Shown: positions 1 to 10,477, numbered from the stretch's first letter. The stretch: 64,000 nucleotides of DNA from Miscanthus floridulus (GCF_019320115.1 NC_089597.1:121692951-121756950), one strand, 5' to 3'. Notes: generated from the sequence alone by a model not told the origin. Program-made: numbers and translations.

Positions 1-980
1 CTCTCTTGGATTCTCAAATCTCAATCACCTCACTAGGACCTTGCTCTTATTGGCACTCACAAACGTATTTCTCAGCTATTGGAATGAGCAAAAGTAACTC
101 CACACATGAGTGGAGCTTCTATTTATAAGGCAGCCTGAAAAACAAACCGTTATGAGCTTCTGCGGGGTGACCGGACGCTCTAGTCATATTGACCGGACAC
201 TCCGGTCAATTTAACCCATGAACCAGTAAAAATGTGTTGACTAGACGCTGGCAGGGTCCGGTCACCACTGACCGGACGCGTCCAGTCGCATTAAACCCTT
301 ACTAGAACCTTACTGGACTCGACCGAACGCTGAACCCTCAGGGTCCGGTCAGTACTGACCAGACGCGTCCGGTCGTAGATTCCCTTTTCTAGAACCTTAC
401 TGGAGTCGACCAGACGCTGCCTTTCAGTGTCCAGTCACTTGACCTCTCCAGCGTCCGGTCGCACCGAACGTAGACTGCTGATCAAATGAACTGACCGGAC
501 CCTACGGCCAGCGTCCGGTCGCACTGGGGCCAGCGTCCGATCAACATTTGATCCTCCATTCACTTCCAACTCTCGAACATATGTGAATGAAGTTTGCTCC
601 AAAGGATCTTAGGCATTCATAGGAGCTGCCTAGAGCTAGTTTCAACAAGTGTGCACTACACCTAACTCACTAGACTCAACTAGATCAAGCTACCCATCCA
701 TGCCCCCTTAATAGTATGGCCAAAGGAAAAACAAAGTCCTAAACTACTCTAAGTGTCTCTCCAACTCCAATCGACACTTAGAACTAGTCATCCTTAACCT
801 TGTCGTCCATCCTTTGAAAACCGAAACGATTTCCATCGTAGGGGCATGACCACCTTGATTGCCCAATCGATCTCTATTACCATGACCTAACTAACTTGTC
901 TCTGCAAAACACACGTTAGTCATAGTAATCTTGTATTATCATTAATCACCGAAAATCAACTAGGGGCCTAGATGCTTTCA
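1..980 (-). mobile_element. Sirevirus LTR fragment (same family as the inner element) inserted in the 5' LTR of the outer element
   Basis: This stretch matches the right two thirds of the LTRs at 4530-6101 and 16162-17734, starting at a point equivalent to about 5133 and ending with the same terminus, GATGCTTTCA, at 980. It carries the same cluster of GACCGGACGC/GCGTCCGGTC half-sites (about 171-542) and the same TATA region (CTATTTATAAGG near 118-130, used on the minus strand). At 981 the sequence switches abruptly to the LTR of the outer element (equivalent to 22525). It is therefore a separate insertion: a solo LTR, or the 5' LTR of a minus-strand element lying to the left of the window. 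The expected 5-bp TSD would begin at 981 (CCGCT). It is more divergent from the other two LTRs than they are from each other. Confidence 0.85.
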
Positions 981-1464
981 CCGCTGAATCACTAAGTGTT
1001 GGTCAACACAACGGGGACGTAGCGTGTTGGCAAGCACGTGAACCTCGAAAAAAAATCGATTGTCTCTTGTCTTTGGCATTCTCCCGGTGATTGGCTATAT
1101 ATTCATCTTGTGATTGGTTCATCCCCTACACGTCGATATAATCACCCTACTCACTTATTTACATTCTTAGTTGATACAAGCTCTTTAGTGTAATTAGAAT
1201 TGAGAGCTTGCTTTATTATTTACATTCATCTAGTTGAGCTCTTTAGAGTAGTAAGATTGAGAGCTCTTAGTGAGTAATTACATTGCAAGTTGTGTGCCTA
1301 AGTAATCATTACAACTAGAATTGTTGGATAGGTGGCTTGCAACCCTTGTAGAGCTAGAGCAAGTTTGCATTATGCTATTTGTCATACTAATTAAATTGCT
1401 TTAGTTGATTTATAGATTTTTAAATAGGCTATTCACCCCCCTCTAGCCATATTAGGACCTTTCA
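981..1464 (+). repeat. Partial 5' LTR of outer Sirevirus
   Basis: This is the last 484 bp of the 5' LTR, colinear with 22525-23015 of the 3' LTR. It ends in CCTTTCA immediately before the PBS. The upstream 1.45 kb is separated from it by the LTR insertion at 1-980. Confidence 0.88.
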
Positions 1465-1466
1465 AG

Positions 1467-1478
1467 TGGTATCAGAGC
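1467..1478 (+). other. Primer binding site (initiator tRNA-Met)
   Basis: TGGTATCAGAGC lies 2 bp after the 5' LTR end. This is the standard PBS complementary to the 3' end of plant initiator tRNA-Met used by Ty1/copia elements. Confidence 0.9.
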
Positions 1479-1524
1479 CGTGGTCACTGTTTAATTGAAG
1501 GCTTAACAACCTCGGTGTCAAATT

Positions 1525-3599
1525 ATGGCTCAAGTTGTGTTTAACCATGTGGGGGCAAACCACCGTTCTTTGATGGCACATGCTATGATTGTTGGAAGAG
1601 AAAGATGAGGATGTATCTTGGTTCAATCAATGATCAAGTATGGGAAGTGACTGAAAATGACTATGCTATCATTGATCCCAATGATCCCACCAACCAAGAT
1701 AAGATCAACAAGCAATGCAATACAATAGCTCTCAACACTATATATAATGCCATTGATTCCAAGGTGTTTGAGCAAATCAAAGATTGTGAAAGAGCAAATG
1801 AGGTGTGGAAAAGATTGGAAGAAACATATGAGGGCACACCAGCGGTGAAGAGTGCCAAGTTGTATATCCTCAAGGATAAATTGACAAGCTTCAAGATGAA
1901 GAAAGATGAGAGCATTCTAAAGATGTTCCATTGATTGCAAGTAATTGTCAATGACTTGAAGGCTTTGGGGGAGAAGATCAAGGATGATGACGTCTCTCAT
2001 CGGTTCTTGATGTGCCTACCTCCAAGATTTGAGATGTTAAGATTGCTAATCATAAGAGGAGGATTGAAGGATATTACCTCCAACTAAGTACTAGGTGATG
2101 TCATGACACAAGAGACATACAGTGTGAAAAGGGAGGGGGATGACAAGGATGGCAAGAAGGAAGAAGAAGACAAGAAGAAGAAAAGCTTAGCATTCAAGGC
2201 TAGCTCATCATCATCAAAGAACAAGGGCAAGTCCAAGAAAGAATCAAGTGATGATGATCTTAGTGATATTGATGATGAAGCTATGGCTCTCTTTATGCGC
2301 AAGATGGGCAAGTTCATGAAGAAGAAGGGCTATGGTGTAAGAAAGAGAAGAGATCACACCAAGAAGAAAGAGTATGTGAGAAGATGCTACAATTGCAAAA
2401 GCCCCGACCATGTAGTAGCAAATTGTCCATACAATAGTAATAATGATGAGGATGAGAAGAAGAAGCACAAGGAGGATAAGAAAGAAAAGAAGGAGAAGAA
2501 GGAGAAGAGAATGACCTTCCAAAAGAAGAAGGGTGGAGGCTATATGGTCATATGGGATAGTGATGGCTCTTCGTATAGTGATAGCTCTAGTGATGATGAC
2601 AAGAAATCTATCAAGAGAGCACTAGTAAGCATTGCCATCAACAACAAGCCCTCCATCTTCGACACTCCATCAACGTGCCTCATGGCAAAACCTACCAAGG
2701 TAAAATATGATGTGAGTGATGATGATAAATGTGAAAGTGATTCTTGTAGGGATAATGATGACAATGATGAGGAGTACACCAAGGAGGAGCTCTTAGACAT
2801 GTGTGAACAAGTGCACGCTTGCAATGAAATGAAGAGAAAGGAGTGCAAAGAATTGTGTAAGAAACTAAAATCTCTTGAGCAATCCTTTGATGAGCTCAAT
2901 GCTACTCATGAGAGGCTAATGGAAGCCCATGAGAAGCTTGGCAAAGCTCACTCTAAGCTTGAAAAGGCTCACTCCTCTCTCATTGAGCAAGTCAAAGTGG
3001 AGGAAGCCAAGAAGGAGCAAGTGATCATAACATGTGATGTGGGACTAACATGTGATCTTATTGATGAATCTTTTCATGAACCCATTATTGTTGCTCCTAC
3101 TAACACTTCTTGTAGCACTACTACTTCCACTTCACCCTTGAGTGATGGTCTCACTTGTGATGCCTCACTTGTGATGGAAAATAAAACCCTTAAGAAAGAG
3201 GTGAATGAGCTCACTCGTGCCTTAGGCAATGCTTATGGTGGAGAAGCCCACTTGCTAAAGTGTTTGGGTAGTCAAAGATTTTCTCTCAACAAAGAGGGAT
3301 TAGGCTATACCCCCAAGAAAGGCAAGGTGGCCTTTGTCACTCCCAAAGCTAGCTTTGTGAAGGGCAATGGTCGGTTTTGCAATAGATGCAAGCAAGTTGG
3401 GCATATAGAGAAAAATTGCAAGACTAACAAGAACAAGCTACCTAATGTATCCTCAATCAAATTTGATTCTTGTTATATGCTTTATAAGGGTGCCAATGGT
3501 GTAAAGGCTAAGTTCATTGATACACCAATTGTTGGCCCAAAGAAGAAGGCCATTTGGGTACCAAAGACCTTGGTGACTAACCTACAAGGACCCAAGTAA
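1525..3599 (+). pseudogene. gag: Outer Sirevirus gag (degraded)
   Basis: This is the retrotransposon nucleocapsid polyprotein. The ATG at 1525 opens a short reading frame, and the main frame starts near 1560, so one frameshift lies close to the start. The N-terminal part (1605-2090) is the copia-type gag domain (UBN2/DUF4219-like). It is broken by TGA at 1932-1934 and TAA at 2085-2087, both explained by C-to-T changes (CGA, CAA). From 2103 an open frame of 498 codons holds a lysine/aspartate-rich segment, a CCHC knuckle (C-x2-C-x4-H-x4-C) near 2388-2430, a coiled-coil-like stretch of repeated E-K-A-H residues (about 2860-3010), and a second CCHC knuckle near 3378-3420. The frame ends at TAA 3597-3599. 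It is 0.1 kb upstream of the protease frame. Confidence 0.88.
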
Positions 3600-3636
3600 G
3601 TTTGGGTACCTAAAAAGAATTGACCTTCTTTTGTAG

Positions 3637-4524
3637 GTAAATTATAAAGCCAGAGGAAGGCATCGGATGCTTGATAGTGGGTGCACACAACACCTGACCA
3701 GTGATCCAAGAATTTTCAATTCAATCAATGAAAGCAAGAGCAATGGGATTGATAGTATAACATTTGGTGACAATGACAAAGGCAAGGTCAAAGGGCTTGG
3801 TAAGATTGCAATATCCAATGACTTGAGCATTTCCAATGTGCTACTAGTAGAGAGCTTGAACTTCAACCTATTGTTGGTAGCTCAATTGTGTGATCTTGGT
3901 TTCAAGTGCATATTTGGTGTGGATGATATAGAGATCATAAGTGTAGATGGCTCTAACTTGATATTCAAAGAATTTAGATATGAGAATCTATACTTAGTTG
4001 ATTTCAATGCTAGAGAAGCTCAATTGTCAACATGTTTGATCAGTAAGTCAAGCATGGATTGGTTATGGCATAGAAGGCTTGGTCATATTGGAATGAAACA
4101 ATTGAATAAGCTGATTAAGCATGACTTAGTTAGAGGCTTGAAAGATGTCACATTTAAGAAGGATAAGCTATGTAGTGCATGTCAAGCCCGAAAACAAGTT
4201 GGTAACACACATCCTAAGAAGAGCATGATGAGCACATCTAAGGCATTTGAGTTGATACATATGGACTTGTTTGGACCAACCACATACATTAGCATTGATG
4301 AAAACAAATATGGATTTGTGATTGTGGATGATTTCACTAGATACATATGGGTCTTCTTTCTTGGTGACAAGAGTGATGTGTTTGCAACATTCAAATCATT
4401 TGTTAAAGGCATTTACAATGAGTTTGAAACAACAATCAAGAAAGTTAGAAGTAACAATGGTAGTGAATTCAAGAGCACTAGAATTGATGAGTTGTGTGAT
4501 AAATTTAGAATTAGACATCAATTC
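3637..4524 (+). pseudogene. pol: Outer Sirevirus pol, 5' part: protease and integrase N-half
   Basis: The frame opens immediately after an in-frame TAG that is part of the pyrimidine-rich CTTCTTTTGTAG/G sequence. It encodes a copia aspartic protease with the LDSGC motif (about 3670), the GAG-pre-integrase zinc-binding domain (H-x-R-x2-H...C-x2-C, about 4065-4190), and the integrase core with its first catalytic Asp in MDLFG (about 4261). The second catalytic Asp is replaced by Asn (RSNNG, about 4450), which would abolish integration. The frame is cut at 4525 by the inner Sirevirus and resumes at 17740. There is no ATG at the start of the pol frame before the protease motif, so expression would need recoding or splicing. 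Confidence 0.88.
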
Positions 4525-4529
4525 TCGGC
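4525..4529. repeat. Target-site duplication, left copy (TCGGC)
   Basis: TCGGC immediately precedes the inner element at 4530 and is repeated at 17735-17739 immediately after it. Removing the insert and one copy rejoins the outer integrase reading frame. Confidence 0.95.
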
Positions 4530-6101
4530 TGAAAGGATCAAGATGCCCAAGAGGGGGGGTGAATTGGGCTAATTCTAAATTCTCTTGCACTAATCAAATC
4601 CTACGGATAGCCCAATTAACCCCTTGTGCCTAGAAAAGTATTTATATCAAACTAATGCACAACAACCTCGCAACCTATGTTCCAAACTTACTCTAGCAAG
4701 CAATTCTATGGATGTAAAACAAGTATTGAATTGCTCAAATTAAATACTCAAAGTAAGTGCTCAAAGTAAATAGGGAGAGAAAGGAACGCGGCGATGTTTT
4801 GCCGAGGTATCGGAGAGTCGCCACTCCCCACTAGTCCTCGTTGGAGCACCCGTGCAAGGGTGTAGCTCCCCCTTGATCCACGCAAGGATCAAGTGCTCTC
4901 TACGGGTTGATTCTTCGACACTCCATCGCGGCAAATCACCCAAAGCCGCTCACAACTTGAGTTGGGTCACCTACAAGCTCCGCCGGGTGAACACCAAACT
5001 CCCGATCACCACCAAGCCATCTAGGTGATGGCGATCACCAAGAGTAACAAGCACGAACTCTCACTTGACCACGCGAAGCCTAATGAGAAGATGGATGCAC
5101 ACTTTGCTACTCTTGATTTGCTAGTGAGGCTACTCTCTTGGATTCTCAAATTACAAACACCTCACTAGGACCTTGCTCTTCTTGGCACTCACAAACGTGT
5201 TTCTCAGCTGTTGGAATGAGCAAAAGTTACTCCACTCACGAGTGGAGCCTCTATTTATAAGGCAGCCTGAAAAACGAACCGTTATGAGCTTCTGCGGGAT
5301 GACCAGACGCTCTGATCGTTTTGACCGGACGCTCCGGTCAGTTCAACCCGCGAACAGTTTTCAAATGATGACCGGATGCTGTCAGGGTCCGGTCAGTACC
5401 GACCGAACGTGTCCGGTCGCTCTTGGATGCATACTATAAACGACCGGACGCTAGATACTCAGGGTCTGGTCACCACTGACCGGACGCGTCCGGTCACTCT
5501 TTCCCAAGTCTGGACCCTTACTAGAGTCGACCGGACGCTAGCCCTCAGCGTCTGGTCACACGACCTTCCAGCGTCCGGTCACCTAGACTTGTTCTTCATG
5601 GTCAAATGAACTGACCGGACCCTGCGGCCAGCGTCCGGTCGCACCGGAGCCAGCGTCCGGTCAGTGTTTGACCCTCCATTCACTTCCAACATTCGAACAT
5701 ATGTGAATGAAGTTTGCTCCATAGGATCTTGGGCATTCATAGGAGCTACCTAGAGCTAGTTTAAACAAGTGTGCACCACACCTAACTCACTAGACTCAAC
5801 TAGGTTAAGCTACCCGTTCATACCCCCCTTCATAGTCCGGCCAAAGGAAAAACAAAGTCCTAAACTACTCTAAGTGTCTCTTCAACTCCAATCGACACTT
5901 AGAACTAGTTATCCTTAACCTTGTCGTCCATCCTTTGAAAACCAAAACAATTTCCATCATAGGGGCATGACAACTTTGATTGCCTAATCGATCTCCATTA
6001 CCATGACCTAACTTAATTGCCTCTGCAAAACACACGTTAGTCATAGTAATCTTGTATTGACATTAATCACCGAAATCCAACTAGGGGCCTAGATGCTTTC
6101 A
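4530..6101 (-). repeat. Inner Sirevirus 3' LTR (left copy on the plus strand)
   Basis: The LTR starts TGAAAGGATC and ends GATGCTTTCA on the plus strand, giving the TG...CA termini of a retroviral-type LTR. It is 1572 bp long. Read on the minus strand it contains a cluster of palindromic half-sites (about 5668 down to 5301) followed 39 bp later by CCTTATAAATAG (5262-5251), a good TATA box. The matching LTR is 16162-17734. Confidence 0.95.
5301..5668 (-). promoter_or_regulatory. Palindrome cluster upstream of the LTR TATA box
   Basis: Roughly fifteen copies or near-copies of GACCGGACGC and its complement GCGTCCGGTC occur here. One pair at about 5479-5496 joins into the perfect 18-bp palindrome GACCGGACGCGTCCGGTC. 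Several variants differ by a single TG/CA change, as expected from decay of methylated CpG. The cluster sits directly upstream of the TATA box at 5262-5251 on the minus strand. The same arrangement is present in the other LTR (about 16934-17301) and in the fragment at 171-542. A role as an enhancer or transcription-factor array is inference. Confidence 0.7.
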
Positions 6102-6579
6102 ATCTCCCCCTTTTTGGTGATTGATGACAATACTACCTCGAGTATGTTGTGGAGTGAGGTTTTTGATGGGCTTGGTTCATATAAGCTTTTGTCAATAAGA
6201 ACAAAAGAGTTAGTCAAGCTTATATGACCCAAGCCAACACAATGTACTCAAAGGATATGAATTAATCATGAGTACAAATAACAAAGCTCATTTGCTTCGA
6301 AGTATAAACACGGAAGCAAAAGGCAAATGAGCATTACACAAGTGATATGACATATAGATAATGCAAAGTAGAAATCACACATGTCAAATATCACAATCAC
6401 GTAGATAGCACTATCACATATATATAATAGTATGCGTGAAAGTAAACACACGAATGCATAAGTAATAGTGTATCACACAAATAAAACTCCAAATGTATAT
6501 AATAAGCTAATACTAGATAACTAGCTCCCCCTAAAACTCGCTCCCCCTAGGTCTACATACTCAAACCCTCTCCCCCTTT
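6102..6579 (-). other. Polypurine tract and upstream PPT-like repeats of inner Sirevirus
   Basis: Next to the 3' LTR, 6102-6120 read on the minus strand is an AAAAAGGGGGAGATT tract, the plus-strand primer site. Further PPT-like tracts (AGGGGGAG cores) lie at about 6524-6532, 6541-6549 and 6568-6579. Repeated PPTs before the 3' LTR are a known Sirevirus feature. The intervening 400 bp is AT-rich and shows no gene. Confidence 0.8.
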
Positions 6580-8998
6580 AGCGTCAAACACCAAAACCTA
6601 AGGGTCGGTCGGCAGGGCTGCAGTGGACGAGTCGGGCGCTGAAGTACGTGGAGCAAGATGGAACTAGGCGCCATCATCATCGGACCCTAAGCTCTGAACT
6701 GACTGACCCTCTGAAACAGGAAGTGTCGCTGAAGCGGTCTGGGTCTGAGCTAGGGCTGGTGCTGCCTGTGAAGCTGCAAGTATGTCTGTCGTAGGATCTG
6801 ACAAGGCGACAGACGAGGGGAGCCTCTGAGTAGTCATGATAGCTAGAGCTACTACAGACAGACCGGCAGTATACATGTGAGGCGGAGTAGGCATGCTCCA
6901 AGACTCCTGGAGACTGACGTGTCAGGAACGAATAGCGAGGAAGACTGCTCTGGTGAGAAACCCGTGTGATAAGGAGTGAACTGTGGGGCTACACCAGGTG
7001 AGGCTAACCACTGGGACACCTGTACAGGAGGTGAAGTAAACTAAGCTGGAGGCTATCCCTGACTCTGGAGCCCGATGGGCTATACTGCTGGAGTCGTCGA
7101 AGTGGTAGGAGGCTGTGCAAGTTGGGGCGAAGTCTGTGGCAGTGGGATCCCAATGGTTGTCACTACATGCTGCATGAATCCCATGAGCTGCTGCTGCATA
7201 AGTAACTGCTGGTGCTGAAGGAGCTGCTGCTACCGCTGAAACTCGTCCTGACGAGCCTAAAACTATGCGAAGTTGGTAGCTGTCTCCTGTGCCTATCGTG
7301 TCTGATCCTACTGCATTCGCTCAAGAATAGCTATGAGAGCAGGGTCTGTCTGCGGAGCAGGTGGTGCAGAACTAGAGCTACTAGCCTCTGCATCATGTCT
7401 GTGTGGAGGCATCTGAGGTATAGGCTGGTAGTCATCGTCGGAGCTGTCACTATACTCGCTCAACTCCTGCTGTGCCTCTAGCTCCTCCTCCTCAGTGGCT
7501 GCAATCCCTCTGATGATCTCATCCTGCTGAGCTGCGGACTCTGGCATGTCGGGACGACGGCTAGGCTGTCTGGGTGCCTAAGGAGTGGTGTGTCTGATCC
7601 TCTGTGATAGGTTGTAGGCTGGGAACTCTGTAGTGGCACCTGTATACTCATCCATTATGCCAGGAGGCTTATCAAGCACAACTCTATGGATGAGGAACGT
7701 GATCCAGTGAGCATAGGGAAGCTGCCTGCGACCCTTGAATCCCTCAGCTATAGTATCCTCCATCTCTGAAAGAAGGAGGTCCCAGATGTCAAATACTATC
7801 ATCTGCATGATGGCATTGAGAAGCCAGAGCTGTAAGCGAGTCAGGCCCTCCCTGTATCCCAACCTAGGAAGCAGTGTCCTCCTGATGATGGCCTCTAGTA
7901 TCCTCGCTGTAGGAGTCAAGTCACTGGGGTTCCTGCTCGACCCCTCTCCAAATGGCTCCTTGAAGCAATGCCGCACTAAATCTGTAGGGGGCACCTGCCC
8001 TCCATGAGGACGCCTAGGAGGCTCCTGCTGTCCATAGCAAACCTCATGCATCTTTACAGGCTGCTCCTATAGTCTCAGTATCTCCCTGGCTCTGCCACTA
8101 GTCACTCTGTAGTCTTTGCCTTTGAAAGCAAAGTGAATGAATCTATGATGAGGATTGATGTAGAGCGAGGCATAAAACTGACGGACCCAAGAAGGTACAT
8201 ATATGCCCGTCCGTCCAATCAAATCTGTCAGTCCTAGCAAATATGACAAGTATTGCCGAATGCTCTCTCCGGCTGCTGCCACAATGGACTCTATCTGACA
8301 AACCCTCTGTGATCTGAACACTGCCCCACTGTTAAGATATGCATTGTAGAAATCCTCCTGCAGTGGTGTGTAGAACCCTCAGCTGCTCTCTCATTCCTCC
8401 TCGGAGGAAACCAAACCTCAAACTCAACAAACCACAGCTGCTGAACCTGCCTGGCTGTAGCGGCCCTCAAGTCGAGGTGAACCACTAGAGGCAGACCCTG
8501 TGGTCTGGGCAGAGGGCGTGAACCCCTGCGCTGTGTAACTGGCCTCGGTGGAACTACAGCACTGGTATGACTCGAGCGGCGTAGCTGAGGTGCCGGCTCA
8601 GTCTCCTAACCCTCCTGAGTCTCCTAGGCTGGCTGAGGCTCTGCTGGTGGGGGCTGCTGCTATGCTGACGGACCCTCCTCAATGGCAACCCATCGTCCTA
8701 CAAGCGTGGCAGTCCCAGCTAGACTACCGTGACGACGCTCAACATCCTCGATCATAGCTCTAACTATAGGTGAAACTGGCTGATCTGCAATGACAACTCC
8801 GCTGTGGGTACCACCTCTCTCGGCACGCTCTGCGGCCTCCGCAATAGCTGCTGCTCTCGCTGTCTCTGCATCGGGGTACTTCCGCTTCTTGGATGTTACC
8901 TGCTTGGTTGACTTGCCTTTAGATCCGGCTGGCTGGCGAGGCGGGGGCCTCCGATCATCATCACCTAGGCCACCACCAACATTCTTGGTGCGAGCCAT
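6553..8998 (-). pseudogene. Env-like / third ORF of inner Sirevirus (degraded)
   Basis: The likely start is the ATG at 8998, which opens MARTKN followed by a basic, Arg/Lys/Pro-rich segment. The frame then shows short Ala/Glu-rich helices. A conserved region at about 8320-8067 contains a W-x3-FYASLY stretch and a G-K-x-Y-x-V motif, resembling the 'putative plant transposon protein' domain (Pfam PF20167-like) found in env-like ORFs of Sireviruses and Athila elements. It is followed by a helical domain (8051-7578), an acidic Asp/Ser/Glu tract (about 7440-7530) and a Gln-rich tail, and ends at TAG 6553-6555. Two frameshifts (near 8300 and between 7290 and 6900) and many stops, mostly TAG where Gln (CAG) would fit, inactivate it. 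I see no clear signal peptide or transmembrane anchor, so 'envelope' describes position, not proven function. Confidence 0.65.
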
Positions 8999-9754
8999 CT
9001 GAACTAACAAGATGGTGAACTGTCGCTGATGAAGATCAACTGTCAAACTGCCGCTTTCGAGGCTTGGCCTCGATCCTTACTCGCGAGCTTGGCTCCGAGT
9101 TGACTGCCAACTGCCAGACAAAACACAACGGAACCGACTCGCAATGTAGATACCATATGTCTAATAGATGTGAAACCCTAATAGAGAAAGCAATGTAGAT
9201 GCGAATTTGAATCGTATGGCTTTCTACCTGACAATCCGCAAACCGAGAATAGATAAGATGTCACGCGGGGGATCCTCGGAACCGGGCTAGGGTTAGGGTA
9301 AATGTCCTGAATGTAATGGAGAATCAGAGACAACAAATCGATCTAGGTCACCAATGTATAGATCAAGATTGAAAAATAAAGCTTGCCTTACCAATCAAGG
9401 GGATGGTAAGGCTAGGGCACTTCGGCGTGAAGACTGGCAGCCTTGGCGACGGTGGAGCGGCGAGCTGAGGCGCGAGGAGGCTAGAGCACGGCGTGGTGCT
9501 GAGTAGGCGCGGTGGCGCGCGGGACGATGGCGCGTGGCTGCAACGGGCCGGTGGTGGCGCACGAGGACGGGGCTCGTAGCTCGGCAGAGGGCTCGGCTGG
9601 AGCGCGACTGACGAGCGGGGGCCGAGCGCGGTGGCGTGGCGAGGCGAGGGCACAGCGGCGTGGGCGCGAGGTGACCGGCGCAGGAGGCGCGTGGCTAGGC
9701 TGCGGCGACGGCTTGGGCTAGGTCACGGTGGGTTGAGGTCGAACAGGGGTACGG
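8999..9754 (-). other. GC-rich leader between internal TATA-like box and env-like ORF
   Basis: About 0.75 kb of non-coding sequence. The part at 9363-9720 is very CpG- and proline-codon-rich, like a grass 5' UTR or CpG island and unlike the rest of the element. An ORF at 9653-9363 is compositional (Pro/Ala/Ser-rich) with no recognisable domain. If the module at 9755-10085 is a promoter, this would be the 5' leader of the env-like transcript. Confidence 0.45.
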
Positions 9755-10085
9755 TCTTGCTATTAAATAGTTCCCCACACGCGACAGAAAAGGAATCGGA
9801 GAAAGGAGTCCAGAAAACGCGCGAGATCCACTGACCGGACGCTCCGGTGGTAGCGACCGGACGCTACCACCCAGCGTCCGGTCGATTCCAGAGAGGTCCA
9901 AAACCTCTGGAATCGGGACCGGACGCAGGCAGGGTCCGGTCAGTACTGCTAGTCCTTCCTTGATCGACCGGACACTGAACCCTTCCTGACCGGACGCACA
10001 GACGCAGCGTCCGGTCACTCCTTCAGTAGCAGTCCACATCCTGTGAACTGACCAGACGCTGGACAGCAGCGTCCGGTGCAACGTC
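9755..10085 (-). promoter_or_regulatory. LTR-like palindrome cluster plus TATA-like box between pol and env-like ORF
   Basis: Read on the minus strand, about ten copies of GACCGGACGC/GCGTCCGGTC (10085 down to 9833) are followed 62 bp later by CTATTTAATAG (9770-9760). Both the motif and its order, palindromes then TATA, copy the LTR promoter arrangement, yet the surrounding sequence is not otherwise LTR-like. The module starts about 390 bp after the pol stop at 10478 and ends about 760 bp before the env-like ATG. The simplest reading is an internal promoter for the env-like ORF; this is inference from sequence. Confidence 0.55.
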
Positions 10086-10477
10086 CGGTGCTCCTTTTCC
10101 AGCAAACCTTCAACCTTCCTTCGCGCTGCCCGTTCCCAATCAAGTCCCAACTTGAATAAGATCCAAATAAACACCAACTGGGACTGATGTGAGTGACCTC
10201 TCTCAAACCCTCATATTTTTCAAAATATTTTGCCTTATGCTATAATTCTTTTTAAGAAAATAGGCAACAAGAGGGCAAATGGAACAAAACGACAAAACAA
10301 CATTCATGCATATGTAATACTTGTAAGTAAATCTAGTTGCTTGTCAAGTTTGATCCAAGGTTAAGCTTCTTCACACGCTTTTCGGCGGTTATCTTAACCA
10401 TGTTAGACAAGCCCTATATGTATTGCCACAAATTAAACGTGTTGTATATTACAATGAATGCAAGGGACAACACAAGC

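Noticed and set aside
171..542. CRISPR-like array from regularly repeated GACCGGACGC words
   Set aside because: Spacing is irregular, the units are palindromic half-sites within a plant LTR, and there are no spacers of constant length.
6553..8998. Infectious-retrovirus envelope gene
   Set aside because: No signal peptide, glycoprotein-like cysteine pattern or transmembrane anchor could be seen. The label env-like is kept only for its position after pol.
9363..9653. 96-codon minus-strand ORF as an accessory gene of the inner element
   Set aside because: Proline-rich product of a CpG-rich leader with no domain. It is better explained as an untranslated leader.
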